Of a stretch of 9,317 nt of DNA, positions 1-8,765 are shown in pieces. The first letter of the stretch is position 1, and each line of letters begins with the position of its first letter. The notes beneath the pieces are model-generated. The model was not told the DNA's origin and did not search any database. It was given only the letters and a program-made list of their open reading frames with translations. The position numbers were made by a program, and so were the translations under genes. The DNA is taken from NCBI GenBank assembly GCA_949290035.1, contig CASEQO010000123.1:1-9317 (forward strand), given 5' to 3'. Source of the DNA: an uncultured Mycoplasmataceae bacterium (GTDB lineage Bacteria; Bacillota_I; Bacilli_A; Mycoplasmatales; Mycoplasmoidaceae).

Positions 1-1
1 A

Positions 2-367
2 AGATGAGGAGAGTATTTCTCAGCTATAGGATTGAGCAAGTTAGTTAAAGAATTCACATCTAGAGATTTAAAAACCCCTGAAATTATTCAATCAAAAGAT
101 AAATCAATAATTAAAGTAGTTAATTATTGATATAGTGGATTAGCAAATGGGATAGCTAATTTAATTACTTCAATGAACTTTGATGCTATTATAATAGGCG
201 GTGGTATAAGTGAATCAGAACACTTTAAATTATCTACACTAAAAGAACATATTGATTTCTATTTAGGTAAACCTCAATTTATAGAATCATATAAATTATT
301 TAAAGCTAAAAAAGGAAATAATGCAGCAATATTAGGTATGGCTGATGTTATCAATAAAAATTTATAA
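2..367 (+). CDS. ROK-family sugar kinase, C-terminal part (5' end outside window)
   Basis: ROK proteins phosphorylate sugars with ATP (glucokinase is the best known) or act as sugar-responsive repressors. Only the last 121 residues are visible. The clearest evidence is the NFDAIIIGGGISES segment (about residues 58-71 of the visible part), which matches the conserved ROK motif NPD-x-IVIGGGVS near the ATP site. It is followed by a helical tail ending in a GNNAAILGMADVI stretch, equivalent to the family's AGLIGAA C-terminus. Codons at 5-7 and 128-130 are TGA and must be read as Trp for the frame to stay open. The sugar specificity determinants and the zinc-binding Cys motif lie upstream of the window, so glucokinase cannot be separated from N-acetylmannosamine kinase or another ROK. 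It converges with cutC, with 25 nt between the stops, and ends just before a hairpin terminator. Confidence 0.82.
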
Positions 368-371
368 TACA

Positions 372-405
372 TAAAATAGTATAGGGTTATACCTATACTA
401 TTTTA
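372..405. terminator. Bidirectional intrinsic terminator between the convergent ROK gene and cutC
   Basis: A perfect 14-bp inverted repeat (372-385 pairing with 392-405) with a six-base loop (386-391). The arm next to the loop carries two G-C pairs and the outer end is A/T, so each strand gives a hairpin whose 3' arm ends in TTTTA. It lies 4 nt after the ROK stop codon and contains the cutC TAG stop (393-395) inside its right arm. The position between convergent genes and the symmetry fit a shared terminator. No folding energy was computed. Confidence 0.85.
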
Positions 406-1034
406 GTTCCGTGAAATTGATTTATATTAGTCTTACTATGTATTTCTAAATAATTATCTTTTGTTACTTTCCCACCAACTAATATTTGAATTTGATTTCC
501 ATATTTATTATTTAGTTTCTTTAAAGTTTCTATGTTGTTAATAGCTTCTGATTTTCCACCTTTTGTTAGTACTCTAGTAAATCCTAATTCTATTAATTCA
601 TTAAATGATTTATCATAATCATTTACTAAATCTATAGCCATATGAAAAGATCATGAAGTGTTTTTATAAGAATAAATTAAATCAATAATTTTTTTGCAAG
701 AATCAATATCAATATCATTTTCTTTTGTTAAATATCCAAATATAAAATGTTTAGCACCTAATTTTATAAATTGTTTTATTGACTTAAATATTTTATCTAA
801 TTCTTTCCCATTACTTATATAAAAACTATTGTTAGGTCTAATCATAATTATTTGTTCTTTATCTTTGAATAATTTGCATAATTTCTTATAAAATTTCTTT
901 TTAGGAGTTAATCCACCTTCATCTAGATTTGAACAAGTTTCAAATCTATCAAAATCATTTTGTTTAGATAATAATGATAAAACATCCATTGAATCATCTA
1001 TACATACTTCTTTAATAAAAATTTTATTCGCCAT
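393..1034 (-). CDS. cutC: CutC family protein
   Basis: A 213-residue TIM-barrel protein of the CutC family. The family is named for copper tolerance in E. coli, but its biochemical activity is not firmly settled. Visible signatures in order: EVC near residues 9-11; RFETCSNLDEGGLTP at about 30-44, matching the family's RIELC-x-L-x-GGLTPS; MIRP at about 66; WSFHMAID at about 128-135, matching TFHRAFD; GFTRVLTKGG at about 151-160, matching RILTSGG; and a final QFHG. The Trp in WSFHMAID is a TGA codon (651-653), so a standard-code reading would split the gene in two. It is somewhat shorter than the 230-250 residues common in the family, but no core motif is missing. AAGGAT about 6 nt before the ATG is a good ribosome site. 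It starts 20 nt after the polC stop and is the last gene of the operon. Its stop lies inside the terminator hairpin. Confidence 0.88.
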
Positions 1035-1054
1035 ATAAATCCTTATATTGTTAA

Positions 1055-4000
1055 TTATCCAAATAATGATAATTGATCATCATTTGCTAAATCGTCTAAA
1101 ATATTATTATCAATCATATATTTTAAATGTGTTTTAGATATTTTAGTCCTATTTAATAAATCTTCTCTTGAACTAAATTTTTTTTCATTTCTTGCATCAA
1201 CAATTGATTGAGCAACAGATTCACCTAGACCATCTATTACTGAAAAAGGAGGAATTAAATAACAATTATCTACTATTAAAAATTCTTTAACTTGAGATAA
1301 ATTAATATCTACGTTTTTAATATAAAAACCTCTTTCTATTAGTTCTATACACATTTCATATATTGGTATTAAATCAAGTTCTTTATTTTTTACTTGATAT
1401 TTTGTCTCTGGTTTTGATAAAGCATTTTTAATTAAATTTAATGTGTTAACTATTTTTTCTCTACCTTGAATTATTGTTGGTAGATCAAACACTGTTGTTT
1501 TAATAGAAAAAAATGTTGAATAAAAAGCTAAAGGATAATAATATTTATATCATGCAATTTTTCAAGCCATGGAAACATAAGCTGTAGCATGAGCCTTTGG
1601 GAATAAATACTTTATTTTATTACATGAATTAATGTATCAATCTGGAACATTGTTATTCTTCATTTTTTCTATATAATCTTCTGTTAATCCTTTTCCTTTT
1701 CTAACATTTTCCATGATATTAAAAGCATCTTTATTATCTAATCCTTTTTCAATTAAATAAACCATAATATCATCTCTACAACTTATTACTTCAGAGATAT
1801 TAATGTTATTATTTTCTATTAAATCTTTGGCATTGCCTAGTCACACATCTGTTCCGTGACTAAGCCCTGATATTCTAATTAAATCTGAAAATTTTTTAGG
1901 TAATGTTATAGTTAACATTTCTTTTACAAATGATGTTCCGAATTCTGGTAATCCGTTTGTACCTACTTTATTATTAAATAAATTTTCTGATTTAATATTG
2001 ATTCCTTCTATATCATAAAACATTTGCATAACTTTTTCATCGTGATTAGGAATTTTAGATGAATTTATGTTTGTAATATTTTCCAACATTTTTAAAAATG
2101 TAGGAGTATCGTGACCTAATATATCAAATTTTAGTAATGAATCATGTAAATATTCAAATGCATAATGAGTTGTATTTCATTCAAACTCTATATCATCAGC
2201 TGGATAATTAATAGGTGTAAAATCTTCTGCTTCTAATTCTTTAGGAACTACTATAATTCCACCTGGGTGTTGTCCTGTAGTTCTTTTAACATCTTGACAC
2301 TCTGTAGATAATCTTAATATCTCAGCATTTTTTACTTTATGAATTCCTTTTGATTCAAAGTAATTTTTAACATATCCAAAAGCTGTTTTTTCTGCAACTG
2401 TCCCAATTGTTCCGGCTTTAAGAGTATGAGATTTACCAAAAGTATTCATTATAAAATTATGAGCTTTTGCTTGATATTCAGCTGAGAAATTTAAATCTAT
2501 ATCTGGTACTTTATCTCCTTCAAATCCCATAAACGTTTCAAATGGTATATTATGACCATCACCTTTCATCTTATCACCACATTTTTCACATTCAATATCA
2601 GGTAAGTCAAAACCACTATTTACATTTTTTACAAAATAGAAATTTTTACACTTATCACATAAGTAATATGGAGGTAATGGATTAACTTCTGTTATACCAA
2701 CCATAGTGGCAACTAAAGATGAGCCTACTGAACCCCTTGAACCAACATAATATCCATCATCATTTGACTTTTTAACTAATAAATGTGAGAATCAATATAT
2801 AATTGAATATCCATTTTGAATTATTGATTTTAACTCTCTATCTATTCTTGATAAAATAATTGGATCTGGATTTTGTCCATATTTTTCTATCATTCTTTGA
2901 TATGTTAGTTTTTCTAAGTTTTCTTTTGCATTTTCAATTGTTGGTGTATATAGCTTATCTAGCTTTAAAACATTTACATTTAATTCAAATTGATTTAACA
3001 ATTCATTAGTATTTTGAATAACTATTTCATTAACTATTTTGCTATCTAAAAAATTAAACTCTTTTAACATCTCATTTGTTGTTCTATAAAAATATTTAGG
3101 TAAAACATCATTAGACTCTTGATAACTATAAACTCTGTGAGGTTTACCTCCAATTGATTTTGTGTGAACATACACATCAAATGCTTTTTCATTTTCTGGT
3201 CTTAGATAATATACATCTGATGATGCAATAACTTTTTTATCTAAATTATTTGCTATTTCTATTATTCTTTTAATACATAATTTAACTTCATCTAATGAGA
3301 TATTTTGTCTATTTATTTCATGATCTAATGAAGATGGAGGGCTAATAGTTATAAAATCATACTTTTTCATTCTATTTGCTAGTTGTTCATTTGTTTCTGA
3401 AAGAGCACTAAAAATAATATCTCCTTCAGAAGGTGAATTGGATAGCAAAATATCTTCTTTATATTCTAAAATATCATCTATAAATAATAAAGGCTTATCA
3501 TAATAATTAGTAGTTAATGATTTACTAATTAATTTATATAAAGGTTTTATGCTATTTTGCTTTTTAGCATATAGAGTTATTAAAAAACCTCTATTTCTTT
3601 TTTTAAGCAAATCATTTTGAAAATAATTATTAATATCTTGGTATGTTTTTATACCTTTATTTTTAAGATCTATTAACATTCATTTTCAAACAGATAATAA
3701 TACCTCAGCATCAAAATCTGCTCTATGAGCTATTAAATTGTTATATTCAATCTTTAGCTTTTTACAAATATTCCCTAATGAATGTGATGAAAGTGTTTCA
3801 TTCATAGCTCTAGATAATTGCATTGTATCTATTAAAATATTATTTAATACAGGAAGATTATTTTTTTCTAATTTAACATTTATAAAATTAATATCAAAAG
3901 CTATACCATTGTGTGCAATTAATGGATAGTCCTTACAAAATTCTAGTATCTCTTTAAGTCCTTCTATTTCACTTAGCCCATCTTTTACAGTATCATTTGT

Positions 4001-5365
4001 TATCCTAGTTATTTCTGAAATTTTATTAGGTATTGGTTTTGATGGTTTCATAAAAAATTGTTTTCTTTCAACAATTTCTCCATTTTCATATTTAATTGCA
4101 CCAAACTCTATAATTTCATGAACATAAGGGTATAGCCCTGTAGTTTCAATATCAAAAACAACAAATTTATTTTCTATATTTTTATTTATTGCATTTTTAA
4201 CTATATCTATTGGAGAATTTAATAAATTAGTTTGAACTCCATATATTAAATCAATTCCTGATTTTTTAGCAATTGAACTAATTTCTGGATATATTTGACA
4301 ATTAAATTTATCTGTAATAACTAATGTTTTATGTCCTATTCTTTTAAGAAATGAAATATAATCTTTTGATCTAGTAACACCTTCAAATGCAGACATCACT
4401 GTGTGATTTATAAATTCAATTCTCTTATTTTCTGAATTATCTTTTATTTCAAAATCTTTTGGTTCATCAATAATTTCTAAATTTTTAGATAAACATGTTA
4501 GATCATTCTTTTCATACATATCAACTTGAATAGAAACTCTAGTTTTTATTCAAGTTCCTTCTTTTATTAATTCTAAATCTTCTTCTGTTTGTCCATTATA
4601 TTTTGATGTAAAACATTTTACCAAAATTGAATCTGTATAATCTGTTATATAAAATTTATAAATTGTCTTATCACCTTTAACAACAAGTTTATCTCTTTTA
4701 AATACTTTTCCTATTATGGTGGATTCACCTTGCTCTGGGATTAAATTAGCAATCTTTTCTACTTCTCCATATACTGGTTTAAATTTGTTTTTAAATACTA
4801 TTTCTTTTTTTGATTCATAATTAGTCTTTTTTGTATTTATTAATGTTGACTTTACATTTTCTAATTTTGAGTTTTTATATAATTCAATTTCTTTTACTTT
4901 TTCATCTAATTCTAGTCTTATTTCATTAAATAGAATTCCAGCTTGTTGCAAAAATAAATTTAATCCTGATGTATATTTTTCAATACCATCTTTTTCAATA
5001 TCATTTAAATAAAATAAAATCAAAGAATTATCTTCTATTTTTGTACTATTTCTTAATATGCAATTTTTAAAATGAACATTATTAATAGATAAATGTTCAA
5101 TATAATAAATAAGATATTTTGTTATATCTTCTTTATCTAAAACTAAATTTGATGAGTCAAAAATTATTTCAATATCTGATCCAAAATTATTTTTTCTATT
5201 TAATAAACTAAAATAAAGTTTCGGTTCAATAAGATTGTTAAACGATAATGTTACTTTTATAACATTATCGTTTTTTATCTGAAAATCACATGAATCCTTT
5301 GTTTTTTCATATTCATTTTCATTCATAAAATTTATTTTTAAAAAAAATGATTTAAACTTTTCCAT
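1055..5365 (-). CDS. polC: DNA polymerase III alpha subunit, PolC type
   Basis: The replicative polymerase with built-in 3'-5' proofreading used by low-GC Gram-positive bacteria and mollicutes. It has 1436 residues, the size of Bacillus PolC. Order: N-terminal domain 1-195; OB fold about 200-275; first half of a PHP domain about 315-400; DEDDh exonuclease about 402-560 with D405 and E407 (DIETTG), D491 (HNGIAFD), H547 and D552 (HRADFD); second half of PHP about 580-800; GSRGSVGSS; four-Cys zinc finger C903, C906, C926, C929; polymerase aspartates D955 and D957 in [27 protein letters not shown] near 1166-1175; [10 protein letters not shown]; a helix-hairpin-helix stretch near 1379-1392; and the C-terminal QLSLF. 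Several Trp codons are TGA, so a standard-code reading breaks it into at least six pieces. The exonuclease is intact, but the PHP metal-ligand positions are largely replaced (see findings). The ATG at 5365 is preferred over an in-frame TTG at 5377 because GGTGA lies 5 nt before it. Confidence 0.97.
5240..5273. repeat. Perfect 14-bp inverted repeat (hairpin) inside the 5' part of polC
   Basis: Arms 5240-5253 and 5260-5273 are exact reverse complements around the six-base loop CTTTTA. On the + strand the right arm runs into TTTTTT (5271-5276), which has the form of an intrinsic terminator facing against polC transcription. On the polC mRNA the hairpin would lie about 92-126 nt after the start codon and be followed by only three U residues. 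It falls in the coding stretch for [11 protein letters not shown] in the poorly conserved N-terminal domain. The function is unknown; the repeat itself is certain. Confidence 0.6.
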
Positions 5366-5370
5366 GATAT

Positions 5371-5375
5371 TCACC
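5371..5375 (-). promoter_or_regulatory. Ribosome binding site that fixes the polC start
   Basis: The minus strand reads GGTGA, a five-base match to the anti-Shine-Dalgarno complement, with a 5-nt spacer to the ATG at 5365. The TTG 12 nt upstream (5377), which would extend the frame by four residues, has no comparable site and directly abuts the TAG stop of the preceding gene. Confidence 0.7.
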
Positions 5376-5377
5376 AA

Positions 5378-6243
5378 CTAATATATTATATTTTGAATAA
5401 ATGCAGAAATAGATAAATATGCTATTAATAGCATTGCTATCAATGATATAACATTTTCTATTCTTTCAACTTTTGGTTGTGAAAAAAATTTAGAAAATAT
5501 TAACAATATTATTTTCCCACCATCTAGTGGAGGAATAGGTATTATATTTAAAAATATCAAACTTATATTAATATTAATAACTATTATTGCAAATGATTGC
5601 AAATATGAATCAATATATAATACAGTATTTTCAGGTTTACACCATATAAAAACATATCATAAATATTTATAGAAATTCCCTATTTGTTCTAAAATATTAT
5701 AATCTCCATCATAATTTAAATAAAGTACTAATATAAAAATTAGTAACAATATTAAATTAAACAAGATACCACCAAATAAAATTAATATCTTCTTATAAAT
5801 ATTTATTTCTTCAAAAATAAATTTATTATCATCGTATTCTAAATTAAATCTATTTTTCTTTTCGTTATATGCTCTATATTAAATATTTTCTTCAAATAAA
5901 ATCATTTATTTTCATGATTAAAATATTTTTTAAAATAACTAATAAATGTTAATCTTGAATCATCTATATTAAATCATTCTAATTGCTCAAATTCATTTAA
6001 TTCATTTTCATAATAGTTTCTAACTTTTATAGTATCTAATTGTACATATGCAGCAAATGGTAATAGTCTAATATTATAAGTAGTGTTTTTATGTTTAATA
6101 CCAAATAATCTTGGTCCTATCCCAAATGAGAATTGAACAACTCTACATTTAAAAATAATTGAAAATAAATAATGACCTATCTCATGAAATATTATTGAAA
6201 ATATAATTATAAAAATATAAAATAAGATATTTAAAAAATCCAT
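5378..6243 (-). pseudogene. M50 site-2 (RseP-like) intramembrane metalloprotease, split by a frameshift
   Basis: Site-2 proteases cut membrane-spanning substrates within the bilayer using zinc held by HExxH and an Asp in a later helix. The 5' part starts at ATG 6243 (AGGA 7 nt upstream) and has a hydrophobic first helix with the zinc motif HEIGH (residues 20-24) and a GIGPRLFGI segment. This frame runs on to a TAG at 5839-5841. The rest of the protein is in the -1 frame, open below a TAA at 5879-5881: a KKILILFGGILFN segment, matching the family's R-x-x-I-x-x-AGP-x-x-N, then NIIPIPPLDGG with the second zinc ligand, ending at TAG 5378-5380. The downstream frame has no ATG until very near its C-terminus, so it is unlikely to be a separate gene. 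Insertion of one base between about 5841 and 5879 would restore one protein of roughly 288 residues. The space between the core halves is too short for the usual PDZ domain. Its ATG overlaps the dxr stop (TAATG). Real decay, assembly error and recoding are all possible. Confidence 0.8.
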
Positions 6244-7325
6244 TATATTATCCTATTTATATATTCAATAATTTTATTATTGATTTTGTAAATATCATTA
6301 ATTTTTAAAACAATTTCGTTATTAAATTTATTTAAACATTTTTCTATTATTTTTAAAATATCTTTAAATTCAATTTTATTATCTTTAAATAATTTAAAGC
6401 AATGATCATTTGCACAATTAACTATAATTGGAATAATATTATTTTTACTTTTTAAAAAATCATTAGCTCACTTTATAGCTGCTCATTTTTTTTCATCAAT
6501 TAATTCAAAATTTAATGATAATTTTGACATATCAATTTTATTTACAATTGGCTCATTTGAGCTAAATTTTGATAAAGCTTGTTGTATAGATCACATCATA
6601 TCAGGATCATACATATTTAAGTTAATTGATCCATCTTTAAATTCTACTAATGAATGCACTAATACTTCTTTATGATATAAAGCTTGTATTTTTTCTATAT
6701 TATAAAAATAATAAGCTTCTATTATTTCAAAAAATTTATTAATCATTGTAGATGAATCTATAGAAATTTTTTCTCCCATATTTCATATAGGGTGAAATGT
6801 CGCTTCTTTAAATGAAGGATTAGCTTTTTGTAAACCATCTTTATAAAATTTACCACCTGAAGCAGTGATATATATTTTGGATATTTTTTTAGTTTCATTT
6901 TTAATTAATGAATATAATGAGGTATGCTCAGAATCAATAGGAAATATACTTACATTATTTTTATTAGCTAATTTAAATATAAATTTTCCAGCTAATACAA
7001 TTGTTTCTTTATTAGCTAATGCTAAATCAATTTTATTTTTTATAGATAACAAACTTAATTCTAAACCATCAAAGCCTATTACTGAATTAACAATAATATC
7101 TGGTTTAGATTTTTCTATTAATTCTTGATATGAATTTACGTTATTTAGTTCATGATGATATGATGAATAAACTTTAGATTTTGGAAAATCATTTTTAATA
7201 TCTAATGCTAATTTATAATTTTTATAAAATGAAAATCCAACAAGATTAAATCTCTTGTTGTTTTTTATATATGATATGGTCTTTTGACCTATAACACCTG
7301 TTGCACCAAATATTAAAACTCTCAT
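6243..7325 (-). CDS. dxr: 1-deoxy-D-xylulose 5-phosphate reductoisomerase
   Basis: Converts DXP to 2-C-methyl-D-erythritol 4-phosphate with NADPH and a divalent metal, the first committed step of the MEP isoprenoid pathway (cytosolic). It has 360 residues, slightly short of the usual 380-400. Visible: NADPH-binding GATGVIGQKT (7-16); ANKET with K106; metal and substrate residues D131 and E133 in PIDSEH; ASGG (S156); HPIWNMG with H178; MINKFFE with N196, K197 and E200; VHSLVEFKDGS; and PDM near 241-243. A C-terminal helical segment contains IVNCAND, comparable to the family's ALNAANE. W181 and W245 are TGA codons. Its ATG lies 1 nt after the tilS stop and shows no Shine-Dalgarno sequence (upstream minus strand is TAAAATTTTAAT), so coupling to tilS translation is likely. 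Its stop overlaps the protease start by one base. All catalytic positions I can recognise are kept, so the enzyme should be active. Confidence 0.95.
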
Positions 7326-7326
7326 A

Positions 7327-8190
7327 TTAAAATTTTATTAAGATTTTGTTATTTTTAATAAGTAAAAATTTATTATCTTCCAAAATAAATTGTTTTCCTC
7401 TTTTGTGTTCTAAAAATAATAAAATATTTTCCATCTTATTTTTAGATGATACTTTAATTTCATTACTCACTAAAAATTTATATATTAAGTGGTATTTTTC
7501 ATCATTATTTAATTTCTTATAATATGAATAGTTATTATCCCACTCATTATATATTTTTTCAATATGTAATAAAAAGTTTTTATTTTTATTATTGTATTGA
7601 TTAATTTTATAAATAAATTTATTCAATTCATTATTTGATGTATCTAATATTGCTTTTCTTATCTTATTTCTAGAATATACTTGAAATAAATTAGATGAAT
7701 CGGTTGCATAATTAATTGAGTTCAATATACAATACTTTTCTAATGTGTTTTTTTGAATTCTTATTAGTGGTCTATAAATAGTCAATTTTTTATAAAAAGA
7801 TTTAAATTTTATCCCATAAAATAATGACTTAGATTTTTTGTTTACTTGCATATAAGCTGTTTCTAAAAAATCATTTTTATTATGAGCTACTAATAAATTA
7901 AAACAATTCTCAATTTCGGCCACTTCATTAAAAAAGTCATATCTAATTTTTCTTGCTAACGATTGGAAATTTTCATTTTTATCATTATCTAAGTATTTAA
8001 CTTCTTTTACATAACATTTTATGTTATGTAAATTACAATAATCTTCTACTATTTTTTGATCTATATATGAATCAACTCTTTTTTTATAATTAACATGACA
8101 AACAGCTACAATTTTATCTTTAAATAAATCTAATAATGACATAGAATCTGGACCACCAGATACTGCTATAATAAAACTTTTATTATTCAT
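7327..8190 (-). CDS. tilS: tRNA(Ile)-lysidine synthetase
   Basis: Attaches lysine to C34 of the CAU-anticodon tRNA-Ile using ATP, so that it reads AUA instead of AUG. AUA is abundant in this AT-rich genome, so the enzyme should be essential. It has 287 residues. Visible: PP-loop SGGPDS at 11-16; HVNYKKR at 32-38; QSLARKIRYDFF at 76-87; AHNKNDFLET at 102-111; YRPLI at 139-143; and DSSN with YSRNKIRK at about 164-179. All are standard for the N-terminal catalytic domain. The remaining 110 residues are Asn/Lys-rich and short, so the extra C-terminal domains of E. coli TilS are reduced, as expected in mollicutes. It starts at ATG 8190 with AAGGTAG close upstream, overlapping the pth stop; the pth gap is 7 nt. 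It is followed after 1 nt by dxr. A perfect 12-bp hairpin lies inside the gene (8006-8032). Confidence 0.95.
   Translation of the reverse strand: MNNKSFIIAVSGGPDSMSLLDLFKDKIVAVCHVNYKKRVDSYIDQKIVEDYCNLHNIKCYVKEVKYLDNDKNENFQSLARKIRYDFFNEVAEIENCFNLLVAHNKNDFLETAYMQVNKKSKSLFYGIKFKSFYKKLTIYRPLIRIQKNTLEKYCILNSINYATDSSNLFQVYSRNKIRKAILDTSNNELNKFIYKINQYNNKNKNFLLHIEKIYNEWDNNYSYYKKLNNDEKYHLIYKFLVSNEIKVSSKNKMENILLFLEHKRGKQFILEDNKFLLIKNNKILIKF
8006..8032. repeat. Perfect 12-bp inverted repeat inside tilS
   Basis: TTTACATAACAT (8006-8017) and its exact reverse complement (8021-8032) flank a three-base TTT loop. It lies in the tilS segment after the HVNYKKR motif, around residues 53-62, and codes for part of LHNIKCYVK. 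No T-tract follows on either strand, so it is not a good terminator. It could fold in the mRNA or be a chance product of base composition; no function is assigned. Confidence 0.5.
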
Positions 8191-8197
8191 ATCTACC

Positions 8198-8764
8198 TTA
8201 ATTATATTTGTTCATTAAAAAAGTAAAATCTTTACTTATAAAGTCATTTATGATATTTTCAACAATAGGATAAATATTATCAATTTGCATTAACTCTTCT
8301 TTTGAAAACTTCCCTATTACATAATCAATTATATTATTATGCTTAGGTTTGCCTATTCCAATTTTAAGTCTTTTAAATTCATCAGTTCCTAAATTATTAA
8401 TGATGCTTTTAATACCGTTATGACCGCCTGCACTACCTTTATTTCTTAATCTTAGTTTGCAAACATCTAAATTCATATCATCATATATTACTAAAATATT
8501 ATTAATATCTATTTTGTAGAAATTAATAATATCTCTTATAAAATTTCCAGACAAATTCATATATGTTAAAGGTTTAGCAAAAATTACATCATTATCATTT
8601 ATAGATGTTTTTAAAAACTCACCATTAAATTTATTGTTTGTTAAGATTAAATTATTTTTATGTAAATAATAATCTATAGACATGAAACCTATATTATGTC
8701 TTGTAAATTCGTATTCTTCTCCAGGATTGCCTAATCCAACAATTAAATAAATATTTTTATTCAT
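8198..8764 (-). CDS. pth: Peptidyl-tRNA hydrolase
   Basis: Cleaves the ester bond of peptidyl-tRNAs that drop off ribosomes, recycling tRNA in the cytosol. It has 188 residues, the normal bacterial Pth length. Visible: LIVGLGNPG at 7-15; TRHNIGF with the catalytic His23; KPLTYMNLSG at 64-73 with N70; YDDMNLD with the catalytic Asp at 95; GSAGGHNGIKSI with N116; and LKIGIGKP. I chose the ATG at 8764, which gives the usual short lead MNKNIYLIVGLGNPG and follows the upstream stop by 1 nt. A GTG at 8773 would add three residues and overlap that gene by 8 nt. Neither start has a strong ribosome site, so coupling with the upstream gene is likely. tilS follows after 7 nt; pth and tilS are neighbours in several mollicutes. 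Confidence 0.96.
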   Translation of the reverse strand: MNKNIYLIVGLGNPGEEYEFTRHNIGFMSIDYYLHKNNLILTNNKFNGEFLKTSINDNDVIFAKPLTYMNLSGNFIRDIINFYKIDINNILVIYDDMNLDVCKLRLRNKGSAGGHNGIKSIINNLGTDEFKRLKIGIGKPKHNNIIDYVIGKFSKEELMQIDNIYPIVENIINDFISKDFTFLMNKYN

Positions 8765-8765
8765 T

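Noticed and set aside
3738..3929. Open frame on the + strand, 63 codons
   Set aside because: It lies opposite the conserved exonuclease domain of polC, has no ribosome site or family motif, and is a shadow of the real gene.
393..5365. Many apparent nonsense TGA codons in cutC and polC, which could suggest widespread gene decay
   Set aside because: They fall at conserved tryptophan positions and the flanking motifs continue in frame. They are Trp codons under genetic code 4, not mutations.
5385..5390. TATAAT on the minus strand 19 nt before the polC ATG, possibly an internal promoter
   Set aside because: No acceptable -35 hexamer at 16-18 nt and no extended -10; such strings are frequent at this base composition.
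5419..5434. Sixteen-base perfect palindrome ATGCTATTAATAGCAT about 54 nt upstream of the polC start, possibly an operator
   Set aside because: It lies within the protease coding region. Short palindromes of this type are common in AT-rich DNA, and nothing links it to a known regulator.
6865..7128. Open frame on the + strand, 87 codons
   Set aside because: It lies opposite dxr motifs (ANKET, DSEH) and reads as a low-complexity shadow with no recognisable domain.
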